Of a stretch of 64,000 nt of DNA, positions 16,619 to 25,564 are shown piece after piece; position 1 is the stretch's first letter, and each line of letters opens with the position of its first letter. The stretch lies in the NCBI GenBank assembly GCA_003151515.1, contig PLXS01000030.1:139757-203756 (forward strand). Reading direction: 5' to 3'. The notes beneath the pieces are model-generated. The model saw only the letters and a program-made list of their open reading frames with translations. It did no database searches and was not told where the DNA came from. A program made the position numbers and the translations under genes. The stretch comes from Opitutaceae bacterium (GTDB taxonomy: Bacteria > Verrucomicrobiota > Verrucomicrobiia > Opitutales > Opitutaceae).

Positions 16619-17962
16619 ATGCAGGTCAACGCGACTTCGGCCGCCCCGCGCCCGGCCCTTCTCTACGGGCCGGAGGACCGCCTGCCGCTCGCCCCGGCGA
16701 TCCTCGTCAGCCTGCAGCAGGTGGCGGCGATGGTGGTGGGCGTCGTCACCCCGGCGCTCATCCTGTCGCACGCCCTGGGCTTCGCCCCCGCCGACACCTC
16801 CTACCTGGTGAGCATGGCGCTCATCGCCGCCGGGCTGGGGACCTTCCTGCAGACTTCGAAGTTCGGCCCGGTGGGCTCCGGCCTGCTGAGCGTGGCCGGG
16901 ACGAGCTTCGCCTTCCTGCAGCCGCTGATCGACGCCGGTGCGGCGGGGGGCCTTCCCCTCATGTTCGGCATGTCGCTTGCGTGCGCGCCGACGCTCTTCC
17001 TCTTCGTGCCGTTCCTCAACCGGCTGCGTCGCGTGTTCACGCCCCTGGTGTCCGGAATCGTGGTGCTCCTGATCGGTTTGTCGATCATCCCGGAGGCGAT
17101 GCCGGGCGTCACGGCGCGGGTGCAGCCCAGCGCCCCGGTGTGGGCGGGGGCGGCCGTGGCGGCCGCGGTGATCGCGGTCGTGCTGCTCGCCCAGTCGGTG
17201 GGGGGAAACCGCGCGCGGCTCGCGAGCATCCTCCTGGGGGTCCTCGCGGGCTACGCGATATGCGCCCTGCTAGGCTGGCTCCACGTCCCGCGCGGCGCCG
17301 GGGCCTCCTCGGTCACGCTCCCGCGCATACTCCCCCACGGCCTCGCCTTCCAGTGGAAGTTCGTGCTGCCGTTCGCGTTCATATACCTGGCGTCGCTGCT
17401 CGAGGCGCTGGGGGACATGACCGCCACCTCGCAGCTCTCGGGCCTCGAGACCGAGGGTCCCGCCTACGCGAGGCGGATCCGCGGGGGCGTTCTCTCCGAC
17501 GCGATCACGTGCGCGGTGTCCGGGATCATCGGCTCGTTCCCAAGCACGACCTACGCGCAGAACAACGGCGTGATTCAGATCACGGGCGTCTCGAGCCGGC
17601 ACGTGGGAAAGTGGATGGCCCTGATCCTCGTCACCCTGGGGCTCTTCCCGGGGGTGGCGAGCTGGGTGACGGCCATGCCCCAGCCGGTGCTCGGCGGGAT
17701 GGCCATCCTCCTTTTCGGCCTGGTGTCCGTGGCGGGGCTTCGCCTGATCGCGATCAGCGGGATCAGCCACCGCGACGGGCTGATCGTGGCGCTGTCGCTG
17801 GGCATCGGGCTCGGCACCGCCTCCCAGCACGAGTGGGTGGGGACGCTGCACCCGCTGCTGCAGACCTTCCTTGGATCGAGCGTCTCGGCGGGCGGCCTGA
17901 CGGCGCTCCTGCTAAACCTCGTCCTGCCCGGGCGCCGCGGCCATCCGCACGCCGGGGCCTGA
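16619..17962 (+). CDS. NCS2-family xanthine/uracil permease
   Basis: A 447-residue nucleobase:cation symporter-2 protein with about 12-14 membrane segments. QTSKFGPVGSGLLSVAGTSF and the substrate/Na-site block YAQNNGVIQITGVSSRHVG are family signatures; the latter (Q-N-N-G-x-I-x-x-T-G-V-x-S-R) is the form found in xanthine/urate transporters rather than UraA. A good ribosome-binding site (AAGGGGGAG) precedes the ATG. It is convergent with the 8-oxoguanine deaminase-like gene, which together with adenine deaminase suggests purine uptake and salvage. Confidence 0.9.
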   Translation: MQVNATSAAPRPALLYGPEDRLPLAPAILVSLQQVAAMVVGVVTPALILSHALGFAPADTSYLVSMALIAAGLGTFLQTSKFGPVGSGLLSVAGTSFAFLQPLIDAGAAGGLPLMFGMSLACAPTLFLFVPFLNRLRRVFTPLVSGIVVLLIGLSIIPEAMPGVTARVQPSAPVWAGAAVAAAVIAVVLLAQSVGGNRARLASILLGVLAGYAICALLGWLHVPRGAGASSVTLPRILPHGLAFQWKFVLPFAFIYLASLLEALGDMTATSQLSGLETEGPAYARRIRGGVLSDAITCAVSGIIGSFPSTTYAQNNGVIQITGVSSRHVGKWMALILVTLGLFPGVASWVTAMPQPVLGGMAILLFGLVSVAGLRLIAISGISHRDGLIVALSLGIGLGTASQHEWVGTLHPLLQTFLGSSVSAGGLTALLLNLVLPGRRGHPHAGA

Positions 17963-17977
17963 AGGGGGCGCGCGCCT

Positions 17978-19351
17978 TCAGCCGGCCGCGAGCGCCCGGG
18001 CCAGGCGGTTGTGGCGCTCCAGGACGGAAGGGAGGTCCACGGTCAGGAGGCGCCCCTCCTCGACCACGACCCGGCCGTTGATCACGACCCACGAGGAGCG
18101 CTCCGGGGAGCAGAAGACGAGCGCGGCCACGGGGTCGTGCAGGGCGCCCGCATGGGCCACGCCGCGCAGGTCGAAGGCGGCGAAGTCCGCGGCCATCCCC
18201 GGGGCGAGGCAGCCTATGTCGTCGCGCCCGAGGACGGCCGCCCCGCCGAGCGTCGCGAGCTCCAGGGCCTGCCTCGCCGTCATGGCCGACGGCCCGAGGC
18301 CCACGCGCTGCAGCAGCATCGCCTGGCGCGCCTCGCCGAGCATGGACGCGGCGTCGTTCGAGGCGGAGCCGTCGACGCCCAGGCCCACGCGCACGCCCTT
18401 CGCGACCATGCGGCCCACCGGGGCGATGCCGGAGCCCAGCCGCATGTTCGAGCAGGGGCAGTGCGCGACCCCGGTGCCCGTGCGCGAGAACAGGTCGATT
18501 CCCGCGTCGTCCAGCCTGACGCAGTGCGCGTGCCACACGTCCTGGCCGACCCACCCGAGCTCCTGCGCGTACTCGGCCGGGGTCATCCCGAACCTCTCGC
18601 GGCTGTAGGCCACGTCGGTGTCGTTCTCCGCAAGGTGCGTGTGCAGGCGCGCGCCCAGGGCTCGGGCGAGGTTCGCGCTCTCGCGCATCAGGTCCTGGCT
18701 GACGGAGAACGGCGAGCACGGGGCGACCGCGATCCTCAGCATGGAGAACCTCGCGGGGTCGTTGTGGGCCTCCACGAGGCGCTGGGTGTCCGCGAGGATG
18801 TCCGCCTCCCTCTCGACCAGGCCGTCGGGGGGAAGGCCTCCCTGGCTTCGGCCGACGCTCATCGAGCCCCTGGCCGCGTGGAAGCGCATGCCAATACGCG
18901 CGGCGGACTCGAGGCTGTCGTCCAGCCGGCAGCCGTTGGGGTAGAGGTAGAGATGGTCGCTCGAGGTCGTGCAGCCCGAGAGGATGAGCTCCGCCATGGC
19001 CGTCAGCGTCGAGACCCGGATCATCTCCGGCGTGAGGCGGGCCCACACCGGGTAGAGCGCCTCGAGCCAGGCGAACAGGCCCGCGTCTTGGGCGGCCGGC
19101 AGGGCCCGCGTCAGGCTCTGGAACATGTGGTGGTGCGTGTTGACCAGGCCCGGGACAACGGCGTGGCCGGCGAGGTCGAGCACGCGGTCGGCGGTCGCGG
19201 GCAGCTCGGACGACGAGCCGACGGCGACTATACGGTTGCCCTGCGCGAGGAGCCCCCCGCCGCGGATCTCGCGGCGGCGCCCGTCCATCGTCACCAGGAC
19301 CTCGGCGTTTCGGACGAGGAGCGTCCCGGGTGAGATACCCGCGGGCGTCAT
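17978..19351 (-). CDS. 8-oxoguanine/guanine-type deaminase (amidohydrolase)
   Basis: A 457-residue metal-dependent amidohydrolase of the 8-oxoguanine deaminase / AtzA-TrzN group. Metal ligands are visible in VNTHHHMFQSLTRALP, HTHLAENDTDV, VWHAHCVRLDD and GLGVDGSASND. The HHHMFQSLTR form with SD at SGCTTSSDHLYL is typical of 8-oxoguanine deaminases, which make urate from 8-oxoguanine; other purine or triazine deaminases share the fold. The start ATG overlaps the stop of the aminotransferase gene (ATGA). Flanking xanthine permease and adenine deaminase support a purine role. Confidence 0.87.
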   Translation of the reverse strand: MTPAGISPGTLLVRNAEVLVTMDGRRREIRGGGLLAQGNRIVAVGSSSELPATADRVLDLAGHAVVPGLVNTHHHMFQSLTRALPAAQDAGLFAWLEALYPVWARLTPEMIRVSTLTAMAELILSGCTTSSDHLYLYPNGCRLDDSLESAARIGMRFHAARGSMSVGRSQGGLPPDGLVEREADILADTQRLVEAHNDPARFSMLRIAVAPCSPFSVSQDLMRESANLARALGARLHTHLAENDTDVAYSRERFGMTPAEYAQELGWVGQDVWHAHCVRLDDAGIDLFSRTGTGVAHCPCSNMRLGSGIAPVGRMVAKGVRVGLGVDGSASNDAASMLGEARQAMLLQRVGLGPSAMTARQALELATLGGAAVLGRDDIGCLAPGMAADFAAFDLRGVAHAGALHDPVAALVFCSPERSSWVVINGRVVVEEGRLLTVDLPSVLERHNRLARALAAG

Positions 19352-20508
19352 AGGGCCCTGACTGCCGCCCTCATCCGGGAGAGGCCCTCGGCAAGGATCG
19401 AGCGCGGGCAGCCGAAGTTGATGCGCACGTGGCTCCCGGGGACGGCGCCGAACGGCACGCCGTCGGAGAGGCCGACGCCGTGGTCCTCGAAGTGCTTGGC
19501 GGGGTTCGCTAGGCCGAGCCCTGAGACGTCGAGCCAGCCGAGGTACGTCGCCTCGATTGGCGCCTCTATCCGCACACCGGGCAGCTCGCGCGCTACGAAG
19601 TCAGCGAGGAAGTCGCGGTTGGCGCGCAGGTAGGCGAGGAGCGCGGCCCTCCACGGCTCGCCCTCGGCGTAGGCGGCCTCGCATGCGGCGTAGCCCAGCG
19701 CGTTAACCTCGGCGACGATCCCGGCCGAGGCCCTGGCGAACCTTGCGCGAAGATCGGCGTCCGCGATAACCGCGAACGAGGTCCCGAGTCCCGGAATGTT
19801 GAACGTCTTGCTCGGGGCCATGAACGTCAGGGTGCGCGCGCCCGACCCGGGGGCGACGACCGCGAAGGGCTCGTGCGCGGCCCCGGGCTCCAGGAGCAGG
19901 TCGCAGTGGATGTCATCCGAGACAAGGACCAGGCCGTGGCGCTCGCAAAAGTCCGCGATCCTGGCCAGCTCGTCGCGCCGCCAGGCCCGGGCGACGGGGT
20001 TGTGCGGGTGGCAGAAGAGGAGGATTCGCGAGCGCGGCGTGACCGCGGCCTCGAGGGCGCCCCAGTCGATCTCCCAGCGCCCGGCGCCGGAGTCCAGGGC
20101 CAGGGGCACGCCCCTGGGCTGGCGGCCGCCGTGGCGCGGAGCCGTGGTGAACGGCGGGTAGACGGGCGTCAGGCTCAAGACCTCGTCGCCGGCCTCGGCG
20201 AACGCCCGGACGGCGACATTGAGCCCGCACACCAGCCCCGGAAGCCACACGAGCCACGACGGGTCGACCTGCCAGCGGTACCGCGAGGCCAGGGCGCCGA
20301 TCACCGCGTCGGTTGTGGACCTGACGGGCCGGGCGTATCCGAACACCCCGTGGGAGACGCGGCGGCGCAGCGCCTCGACGATGGCCGGAGCCGCCTCGAA
20401 GTCCATGTCCGCGACCCACATGGGCAGAACGTCGCGCCCGTCGAACCGCTGCCACTTCTGGGAGTCGGTGCCCCGGCGGTCGGGCGGGGTGTCGAAATTG
20501 AACGTCAT
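19348..20508 (-). CDS. MalY/PatB-family PLP-dependent aminotransferase (cystathionine beta-lyase-like)
   Basis: A 386-residue fold-type I PLP enzyme. MTFNFDTPPDRRGTDSQKW and DVLPMWVADMDFEAAPAI are the characteristic MalY/PatB N-terminus. VSDDIHCDLLLE holds the PLP-pyridine Asp, and FMAPSKTFNIPGLGTSF the Schiff-base lysine. The usual HNPTGR substrate loop reads HNPVARAW here, a mild deviation. Relatives perform C-S beta-lysis of cystathionine/cystine or transamination. It sits between adenine deaminase (69-base gap) and the 8-oxoguanine deaminase (ATGA overlap), an unusual place for a C-S lyase. Confidence 0.88.
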   Translation of the reverse strand: MTFNFDTPPDRRGTDSQKWQRFDGRDVLPMWVADMDFEAAPAIVEALRRRVSHGVFGYARPVRSTTDAVIGALASRYRWQVDPSWLVWLPGLVCGLNVAVRAFAEAGDEVLSLTPVYPPFTTAPRHGGRQPRGVPLALDSGAGRWEIDWGALEAAVTPRSRILLFCHPHNPVARAWRRDELARIADFCERHGLVLVSDDIHCDLLLEPGAAHEPFAVVAPGSGARTLTFMAPSKTFNIPGLGTSFAVIADADLRARFARASAGIVAEVNALGYAACEAAYAEGEPWRAALLAYLRANRDFLADFVARELPGVRIEAPIEATYLGWLDVSGLGLANPAKHFEDHGVGLSDGVPFGAVPGSHVRINFGCPRSILAEGLSRMRAAVRAL

Positions 20509-20577
20509 CGGGCGGCGAGCGAACCACATCGCCCGGATGATTCCGATTGTTTTTTCGGGCGGCCCCCGGCCCGCGCC

Positions 20578-22389
20578 TCAGGCCCACTCGAAGAGCGGCA
20601 GGATACGCATCCCCGGGACCGTGACGATGCCCTTGTCGGTGATGCGGATCTCGGGGATCACGGAGAGGGGTATCAGGTTGAAGCCCATGTATGGCAGGGT
20701 GCAGCCCGCGGCGCGCCAGGCCCGCTTGAGGCGGGTCGTCTGCGCCGCGACCACGGTCGCGCGCTTGTCGGACATGAGGCCCGCGACCGGCAGCGCGACC
20801 TTCGCGACGACCCTGCCGCGGCGCACCACGCAGACGCCGCCGCGCATGCGCCTGATCTCGTCAATGGCCCTGCGCATGTCCCCCCCGTTCCTGCCCGCGA
20901 TCACGATGTTGTGGGCGTCGTGCCCAACCGAGCTTGCGACCGCCCCGTCCCTGAGCCCGAAGTCCTTGAGCAGGCCGTGCGCGACCGCCCCCGAGAGCCC
21001 GTGGCGCTCGACGACCGTGACGAAGCAAAGCCCGTGGCGCGCGAGGACTTGGTCCCAGCCGTCCGCCGGCCGGGGCGCGATGCGGATGCGCTCGTGCAGC
21101 AGGATGATCCCGGGCGCGGCCGCCCGGATCACGTTCGCGGTGACCGGGCGCCCCGGCAGCCGCGGGACGAGGACGGGGTCCTTGGGCAGGCGGACCGTCT
21201 GGTATGAGGCCCTTGGATACCTGTAGCGGCGCGAGAGCGCCCTCTCGAGGACGGGCGTCACCCTGCGGTTGCTGACGACAAGCTCGCCGCCGTACCACGT
21301 GCACTGTGGCTCGAGCGAGTCGTTCAGGAGGACGATGTCGGCGCGTCGCGCCGGGGCGAGGCCCCCGATATCGCCGTCCATGCCGAAGCGCGTCGCGCCG
21401 TGGAGGGAACCCAGGCTCCATGCCACGGCCGGCCGCAGGCCGGCCTTGACGGCGCTGCGCGTGACCCAGTCCATCCCGAACAGAAAGAGGTCGTCGGCGT
21501 CGCGGTCGTCCGTGCACACGCACACCCGCTTGGGGCTCGCGCCGAGCTCGGTCACGGCCCTGATCGCCTGCGGAAGGGAGTTCCAGGGCGTCGAGGGGTT
21601 GCCGCCGCGAAGGAACACCCAGACGCCGTTCTCGAGGAAGTCGTCGGCTATGGCGCGGTCTATGGCCTCGTGCGTGTCCGAGATCCCGGATGCCGCGCAG
21701 GCAGCGACGAATTCGCGGCCGTAGATGTGCCCTGAGACGGGCCGGCCGCGGCGCAGCGCCTGGGCGAGGACCGCGTGGCTGCGGCGGTCGCCCATGGCGA
21801 CCTGCACGTAGTCCATCTTCTCCCCAAGCGCCACGGCCTCGGGCCACCGGTCGAAGAGCCTACCAATCTTCGACGGGACGAGGTCCCCGCCGGCCGTCTC
21901 AAACTTCTTGCTGGTCGCCGGAACCGTGCTCGGCACCGTCAGGAAAATCGATAGGGGCGCCCTTCGCGCGTCCTCGAGCATCCACTCGATGCCCTTCGCG
22001 TCGCAGACGTTCCCGATCTCGTGGCTGTCGCAGAAGATGGTCGTCGTCCCGTTCAGAAGCGCGGGCTCGGCGTACGCGCAGGCCGTCATCATGGAGCTTT
22101 CAATGTGGATGTGCGGGTCGACGAGGCCCGGGGCGAGGATGCCGCCGCGGGCGTCGAACCTGGCGACCTTCGCGTCCTTTTGGGGCCTGCACGAGCCCGC
22201 GGGCTTTATCGCGGCGATCCTGCCGGCCTTCACCCAGATTTCCCGCGAGGCATGGATTCGCTCGGTGTAGGTCGAGAGGACGCGGGCCCCCGTGATCACC
22301 AGGTCGGGAAGCTCCCTTCCCATCGCCACGGCAGCCAGCGAGCGGGTCACCTTGTGTAGCGGAGGAACCGAGAAGCGCGTGATGCTCAC
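20578..22389 (-). CDS. ade: Adenine deaminase
   Basis: A 603-residue amidohydrolase converting adenine to hypoxanthine. Diagnostic blocks are [17 protein letters not shown] (metal site), [39 protein letters not shown] and the C-terminal [10 protein letters not shown] and [19 protein letters not shown], which belong to the adenine-deaminase C domain. The N-terminus [20 protein letters not shown] already resembles the family, so the GTG at 22389 was kept; ATG at 22323 is an alternative. It heads the minus-strand salvage run. Confidence 0.95.
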   Translation of the reverse strand: MSITRFSVPPLHKVTRSLAAVAMGRELPDLVITGARVLSTYTERIHASREIWVKAGRIAAIKPAGSCRPQKDAKVARFDARGGILAPGLVDPHIHIESSMMTACAYAEPALLNGTTTIFCDSHEIGNVCDAKGIEWMLEDARRAPLSIFLTVPSTVPATSKKFETAGGDLVPSKIGRLFDRWPEAVALGEKMDYVQVAMGDRRSHAVLAQALRRGRPVSGHIYGREFVAACAASGISDTHEAIDRAIADDFLENGVWVFLRGGNPSTPWNSLPQAIRAVTELGASPKRVCVCTDDRDADDLFLFGMDWVTRSAVKAGLRPAVAWSLGSLHGATRFGMDGDIGGLAPARRADIVLLNDSLEPQCTWYGGELVVSNRRVTPVLERALSRRYRYPRASYQTVRLPKDPVLVPRLPGRPVTANVIRAAAPGIILLHERIRIAPRPADGWDQVLARHGLCFVTVVERHGLSGAVAHGLLKDFGLRDGAVASSVGHDAHNIVIAGRNGGDMRRAIDEIRRMRGGVCVVRRGRVVAKVALPVAGLMSDKRATVVAAQTTRLKRAWRAAGCTLPYMGFNLIPLSVIPEIRITDKGIVTVPGMRILPLFEWA

Positions 22390-22505
22390 GCCGACACGCC
22401 TATTCCAACCGGTGGCGCCGAGGCGAGAGCATTAACTTGAGGCGATACCGGCCCTTCGCCGGGGAGCTGCGAGGACATGCGGGCAGTGAAGAATGCGCTT
22501 GCATT

Positions 22506-22519
22506 CCTACATTTGTAGG
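22506..22519. promoter_or_regulatory. BlaI/MecI-type operator, copy 1
   Basis: CCTACATTTGTAGG is a perfect dyad with 6-bp arms (CCTACA/TGTAGG) containing the core TACA-N2-TGTA known for BlaI/MecI repressors. Its centre is 22 bp, about two helical turns, from copy 2, so dimers would sit on the same DNA face. It lies immediately upstream of the blaI-like gene, indicating autoregulation. Confidence 0.88.
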
Positions 22520-22527
22520 ACACGTTG

Positions 22528-22541
22528 CCTACAGTTGTAGG
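22528..22541. promoter_or_regulatory. BlaI/MecI-type operator, copy 2 (abuts the start codon)
   Basis: CCTACAGTTGTAGG repeats the same perfect 6-bp arms and ends at the base before the ATG of the repressor gene. It occupies the place where a ribosome-binding site should be, so either the transcript is leaderless or initiation is weak. A bound repressor would cover the transcription start or the elongation path. Confidence 0.87.
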
Positions 22542-22919
22542 ATGAAGACGCCTAGAATCTCAGGTTCTGAATGGGAGGTGATGAGCGTGGTCTGGGCCGG
22601 GGCGCCCATGACGGCCACGGAGGTCTTTGCCAGCCTGAAGGAGGGGCATGGCTGGAAGCAGAAGACGGTGAACACGTTCCTGACGCGCCTCGTCGAGAAG
22701 GGCGTCCTGGCCGTCGACAGGAGCGAGAAGGCGTTTGCCTACACGCCGCGGATGAGCCGGGACGAATGCGTCCAGGCGGAGAGCGATTCATTCCTGGGGC
22801 GCGTCTTTCACGGGGCGGCCGGCGCCCTCGTCCTGCATTTCTGCGAGCACACCGACCTGAAGCCGGAGGAGATCCGCGAGCTCGAGCAGCTGCTGAAATC
22901 GAGAAAGGGCCGCAAGTGA
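22542..22919 (+). CDS. blaI: BlaI/MecI/CopY-family transcriptional repressor
   Basis: A 125-residue winged-helix repressor. MKTPRISGSEWEVMSVVW and TEVFASL are the N-terminal family signature; WKQKTVNTFLTRLVEKGVLAV is the recognition helix and wing, split here across WKQKTVNTFLTRLVEKG. The C-terminal half (LRPEEIRELEQLL-like, LKPEEIRELEQLLKS) is the dimerisation region, where the partner protease would cut. The ATG at 22542 gives the standard family start. GTGA overlap with the M56 peptidase gene shows a coupled sensor-repressor pair, and two matching operators lie directly upstream. Confidence 0.93.
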   Translation: MKTPRISGSEWEVMSVVWAGAPMTATEVFASLKEGHGWKQKTVNTFLTRLVEKGVLAVDRSEKAFAYTPRMSRDECVQAESDSFLGRVFHGAAGALVLHFCEHTDLKPEEIRELEQLLKSRKGRK

Positions 22920-24538
22920 GCCTGCTCGGCGCAGCCTTCGGGTCGGTTGTCGAGTCCTCGTGGCGGCTGTCGTTCCTCATCATCGCCATTCTTGCGCTGC
23001 GCGCGCTTCTCAGGCTCAAGGCGCAGCCGGGCGCCTTCTATTGGGCATGGGTTGCGGTGGCCCTCCTGCTCGTGCTGCCAGTCTCCATTCCGGTGAGCTG
23101 GAGCCGGTATGGCCTGATCCGGCCGGTGCATCAGGATCTCGGCGCCGTCGCGGTGCGCGCCCCGGCTGCCGAGATGTCGGGCCTTGCCGGGGTGAACCCC
23201 GGGGAGCAGCGCGCGCCCGCCCAAGTCCAAGATTCGCGGGCGGCGCAGGCCCGTTCGCGGCCATTCTACGAGCTGCTTCCCGCGCTTTGGATAATGGGCG
23301 TCTTCATGTTGGCCGTGATGCGCGTCGCCTCCTATTTCATCTTTGTCAGGAAACTGCGCCTCTCCCGCGCTTCTGCCGCCCCGCTGCCAAAGGCCGTTGC
23401 CTCGCGATTGGGCACCGAAGGCCAACGGCTGTCGGTGACCGACGCGGTGGGCACGCCGGGTGTCTTTGGGTTGGTCCGCACAACGATGCTTTTTCCGCCA
23501 GGCCTGCTCGAGCGGCTGAGTCCGCAGGAGGCCCGGTTGGTCATCGCCCACGAACTCGGCCACATCCGGCGCAGGGACCTGCTCACGCACGTGCTTATCG
23601 ACGCGGCACGGATTGTGCACTGGTTCAATCCCCTGGTCTGGATTGCCGCGCTGTATGCGGGGCACGACTGCGAGCTGGCCTGCGACGAGTTCGTGATCAG
23701 CCGCCTCGGCCCAAACGAGGCGCACGAGTATGGCGCCACGCTTCTCAAAGTTCTCGGGGCGACGAACCGAATCCCGAGGGTCCCCGTCTTTGTCGGCATC
23801 CTTGAGTCAAGACACCACATCAAGAGGAGAATCCAAATGATTGCAGCGAATAGACCCGCCCCGCTAGTCCGCATCCTCGCAGGTGCGGCCCTTCTTTTCC
23901 TTCTAATCGGCTTCGGCCTGACGCGCGAGTCAAGGGCCCAGCAGCAGCAACAGGCGCCGACTCCGACCCCCGAATTGAAAACGACGGCGTCCGAAGTGAC
24001 AACGAAGGCGCCCCCCGGCTGGTGGAAAAACGGCACAAATGCGGCGGATTATGTCGTCGGGATCGATGGAACCGTGACCCACGACGGGCTGCCTAGCGCG
24101 TACGTCAGGTCGGTAAAGCCGGAGATAGAGGGGTTCGGCGGCATGATGCAGATGTGCTCCGCGGAAAAGTTTGCCGGGAAGAGGCTCCGATACAGCGCGT
24201 GGATGAAGACCGAGGACGCGACCGACCGCGGCGTTCATCTCTGGTTCAGGGTCGATTCGAAGCAGGCGGGGGATATCCTCCAATTCGACAACATGGATGA
24301 TCGACGGGTAAAAGGGACCACGGATTGGAAGCTCTATTCCCTCGTTCTGGACGTTCCCGCGGACTCGGAGGCCCTCGCCTATGGCGTCTTTGTCCAGGGA
24401 ACCGGACGCGCATGGGTGAGCAACCTGAAGATCGAGGAGGTCGGCCTGGATGTGCCAAGCACCAACACGTGGGGAAAGGCGCGCAAACTGCCGGACGCGC
24501 CCGTCAATCTGGGCTTCTCAAGCGTCGAGAAACCCTGA
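22916..24538 (+). CDS. BlaR1-like M56 metallopeptidase with a jelly-roll-like C-terminal domain
   Basis: A 540-residue membrane protease-sensor. Start GTG overlaps the blaI stop. Membrane segments lie near 17-33, 41-60, 120-145 and 317-336. The gluzincin motif is HELGH (212-216), with the third zinc ligand in ELACDEFV (about 253-260). After the last membrane segment comes a Q/T/P-rich linker, then about 170 residues (PPGWWKNGT to SNLKIEEVGL) rich in beta strands: RLRYSAWMKTEDATDRGVHLW and LYSLVLDVPADSEALAYGVFV patterns resemble carbohydrate-binding-module-like jelly rolls. There is no penicillin-binding serine motif, so it is not a beta-lactam sensor of the BlaR1 type. It presumably cleaves the BlaI-like repressor on ligand binding. 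Confidence 0.85.
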   Translation: MSLLGAAFGSVVESSWRLSFLIIAILALRALLRLKAQPGAFYWAWVAVALLLVLPVSIPVSWSRYGLIRPVHQDLGAVAVRAPAAEMSGLAGVNPGEQRAPAQVQDSRAAQARSRPFYELLPALWIMGVFMLAVMRVASYFIFVRKLRLSRASAAPLPKAVASRLGTEGQRLSVTDAVGTPGVFGLVRTTMLFPPGLLERLSPQEARLVIAHELGHIRRRDLLTHVLIDAARIVHWFNPLVWIAALYAGHDCELACDEFVISRLGPNEAHEYGATLLKVLGATNRIPRVPVFVGILESRHHIKRRIQMIAANRPAPLVRILAGAALLFLLIGFGLTRESRAQQQQQAPTPTPELKTTASEVTTKAPPGWWKNGTNAADYVVGIDGTVTHDGLPSAYVRSVKPEIEGFGGMMQMCSAEKFAGKRLRYSAWMKTEDATDRGVHLWFRVDSKQAGDILQFDNMDDRRVKGTTDWKLYSLVLDVPADSEALAYGVFVQGTGRAWVSNLKIEEVGLDVPSTNTWGKARKLPDAPVNLGFSSVEKP

Positions 24539-24557
24539 CGTCCCGTCCACGCGGGGT

Positions 24558-24599
24558 CCGGCGCAGCTCCGCAACGACGCCGGCCCCGTTATGACGGGG
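24558..24599. terminator. Tandem hairpins between convergent genes
   Basis: Two adjacent stem-loops, CCGGCG...CGCCGG (24558-24583) and CCCCGT-TATG-ACGGGG (24584-24599), fill the 77-base gap between the M56 gene and the FlgO-like gene. There is no long T-run, so termination in either direction is plausible but unproven. Confidence 0.4.
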
Positions 24600-24616
24600 G
24601 CAGCTCAGGCAACCCG

Positions 24617-25564
24617 CTATTTCTTCATCGGGACTGACGGGGCTGGCTGGAAAAACATGGACGACATCGGCACAACGTGGGGTTGCATCCGGATCAGGTT
24701 ATCCTCGTACCACTGGCGCGGCTCCTTGATCGTCGCCTCGTAGACGGGCGTAGCCGGATTCTTGGCGCCGCGCTCCTGAATCCACAGCCGCGGGTTATGA
24801 TCACCGTCCCTGTCGAACCGGGTCTCGTAGATGCCACCCGGCTTGGCATCGATGACGAATTCGTGTCCAGCGCTACCGGTGCCGTCGTAGTACCGGACAA
24901 AGATCTCGTGCAGCCCGGGCTTCAGGATCTGGTCCCTGTTCCAGTTATGGATCTCATCGGCGACGAGCCTGCTGTCGACTGACAGCACGCAGGCGACGGC
25001 GCCCAGCGACAAGGTTCCGCCGCCCGTATGCGTCCCGCTGATCCTGGCGTCAGCCCAATGCGGCGCCTCAATTCCACGCTGGGACAGGGCGATCCTTCCG
25101 ATCTGGGTGCCAAGCCTGGAAAGGGCGTCGGACAGCGTGTCGCCCGCGCCGAGCTGCACCATGGTTCCCAGCGCTTCGCCCGTCTGGGTTGAGACGATCT
25201 TCACTGCAAAAACAACCCCGGCATCCGTCCTGTAGATGCGGCCGCACACCAGGTTTGTCGCCCCGGTTGCGTCCCCGGCGCTCCTCGCCTGCGAAGGCGT
25301 GAGCGAATCGGACGGCTCCATGGCGCCCAGGCTAAGATTGCGCGCGACTTCCCCGGAGGCTACGACTTCGATGGGTGCGAGCACCGACAGGTCATTCGCG
25401 ATGAGTGACGCCAGGCGCGAGCCCGATTCCTTCGCGCCGAGGTAATCGTCAACCGCCGCGTCGGCCTTGAGCTTCAAGACCGCGACACGAACCGGGCCGC
25501 TCGGAATATCCGCTGCTGCGGACGCCGCGAGCACGGTAATCAGCATGATGAGCGCTGCTTTCAT
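24617..25564 (-). CDS. Exported FlgO/CsgG-like protein
   Basis: A 315-residue protein with signal peptide MKAALIMLITVLAASAAADIP. Residues 25-165 resemble the FlgO/CsgG/TolB-N type domain: VRVAVLKLKAD, SRLASLIANDLSVLAPIEVV, GATNLVCGRIYRTDAGVVFAV and STQTGEALGTMVQ. The C-terminal half (170-315) is beta-rich, with GLHEIFVRYYDGTGSAGHEF, and is not recognised. The start ATG overlaps the anti-sigma gene stop, making it the third gene of a sigma operon. Probable periplasmic or outer-membrane location. Confidence 0.72.
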   Translation of the reverse strand: MKAALIMLITVLAASAAADIPSGPVRVAVLKLKADAAVDDYLGAKESGSRLASLIANDLSVLAPIEVVASGEVARNLSLGAMEPSDSLTPSQARSAGDATGATNLVCGRIYRTDAGVVFAVKIVSTQTGEALGTMVQLGAGDTLSDALSRLGTQIGRIALSQRGIEAPHWADARISGTHTGGGTLSLGAVACVLSVDSRLVADEIHNWNRDQILKPGLHEIFVRYYDGTGSAGHEFVIDAKPGGIYETRFDRDGDHNPRLWIQERGAKNPATPVYEATIKEPRQWYEDNLIRMQPHVVPMSSMFFQPAPSVPMKK

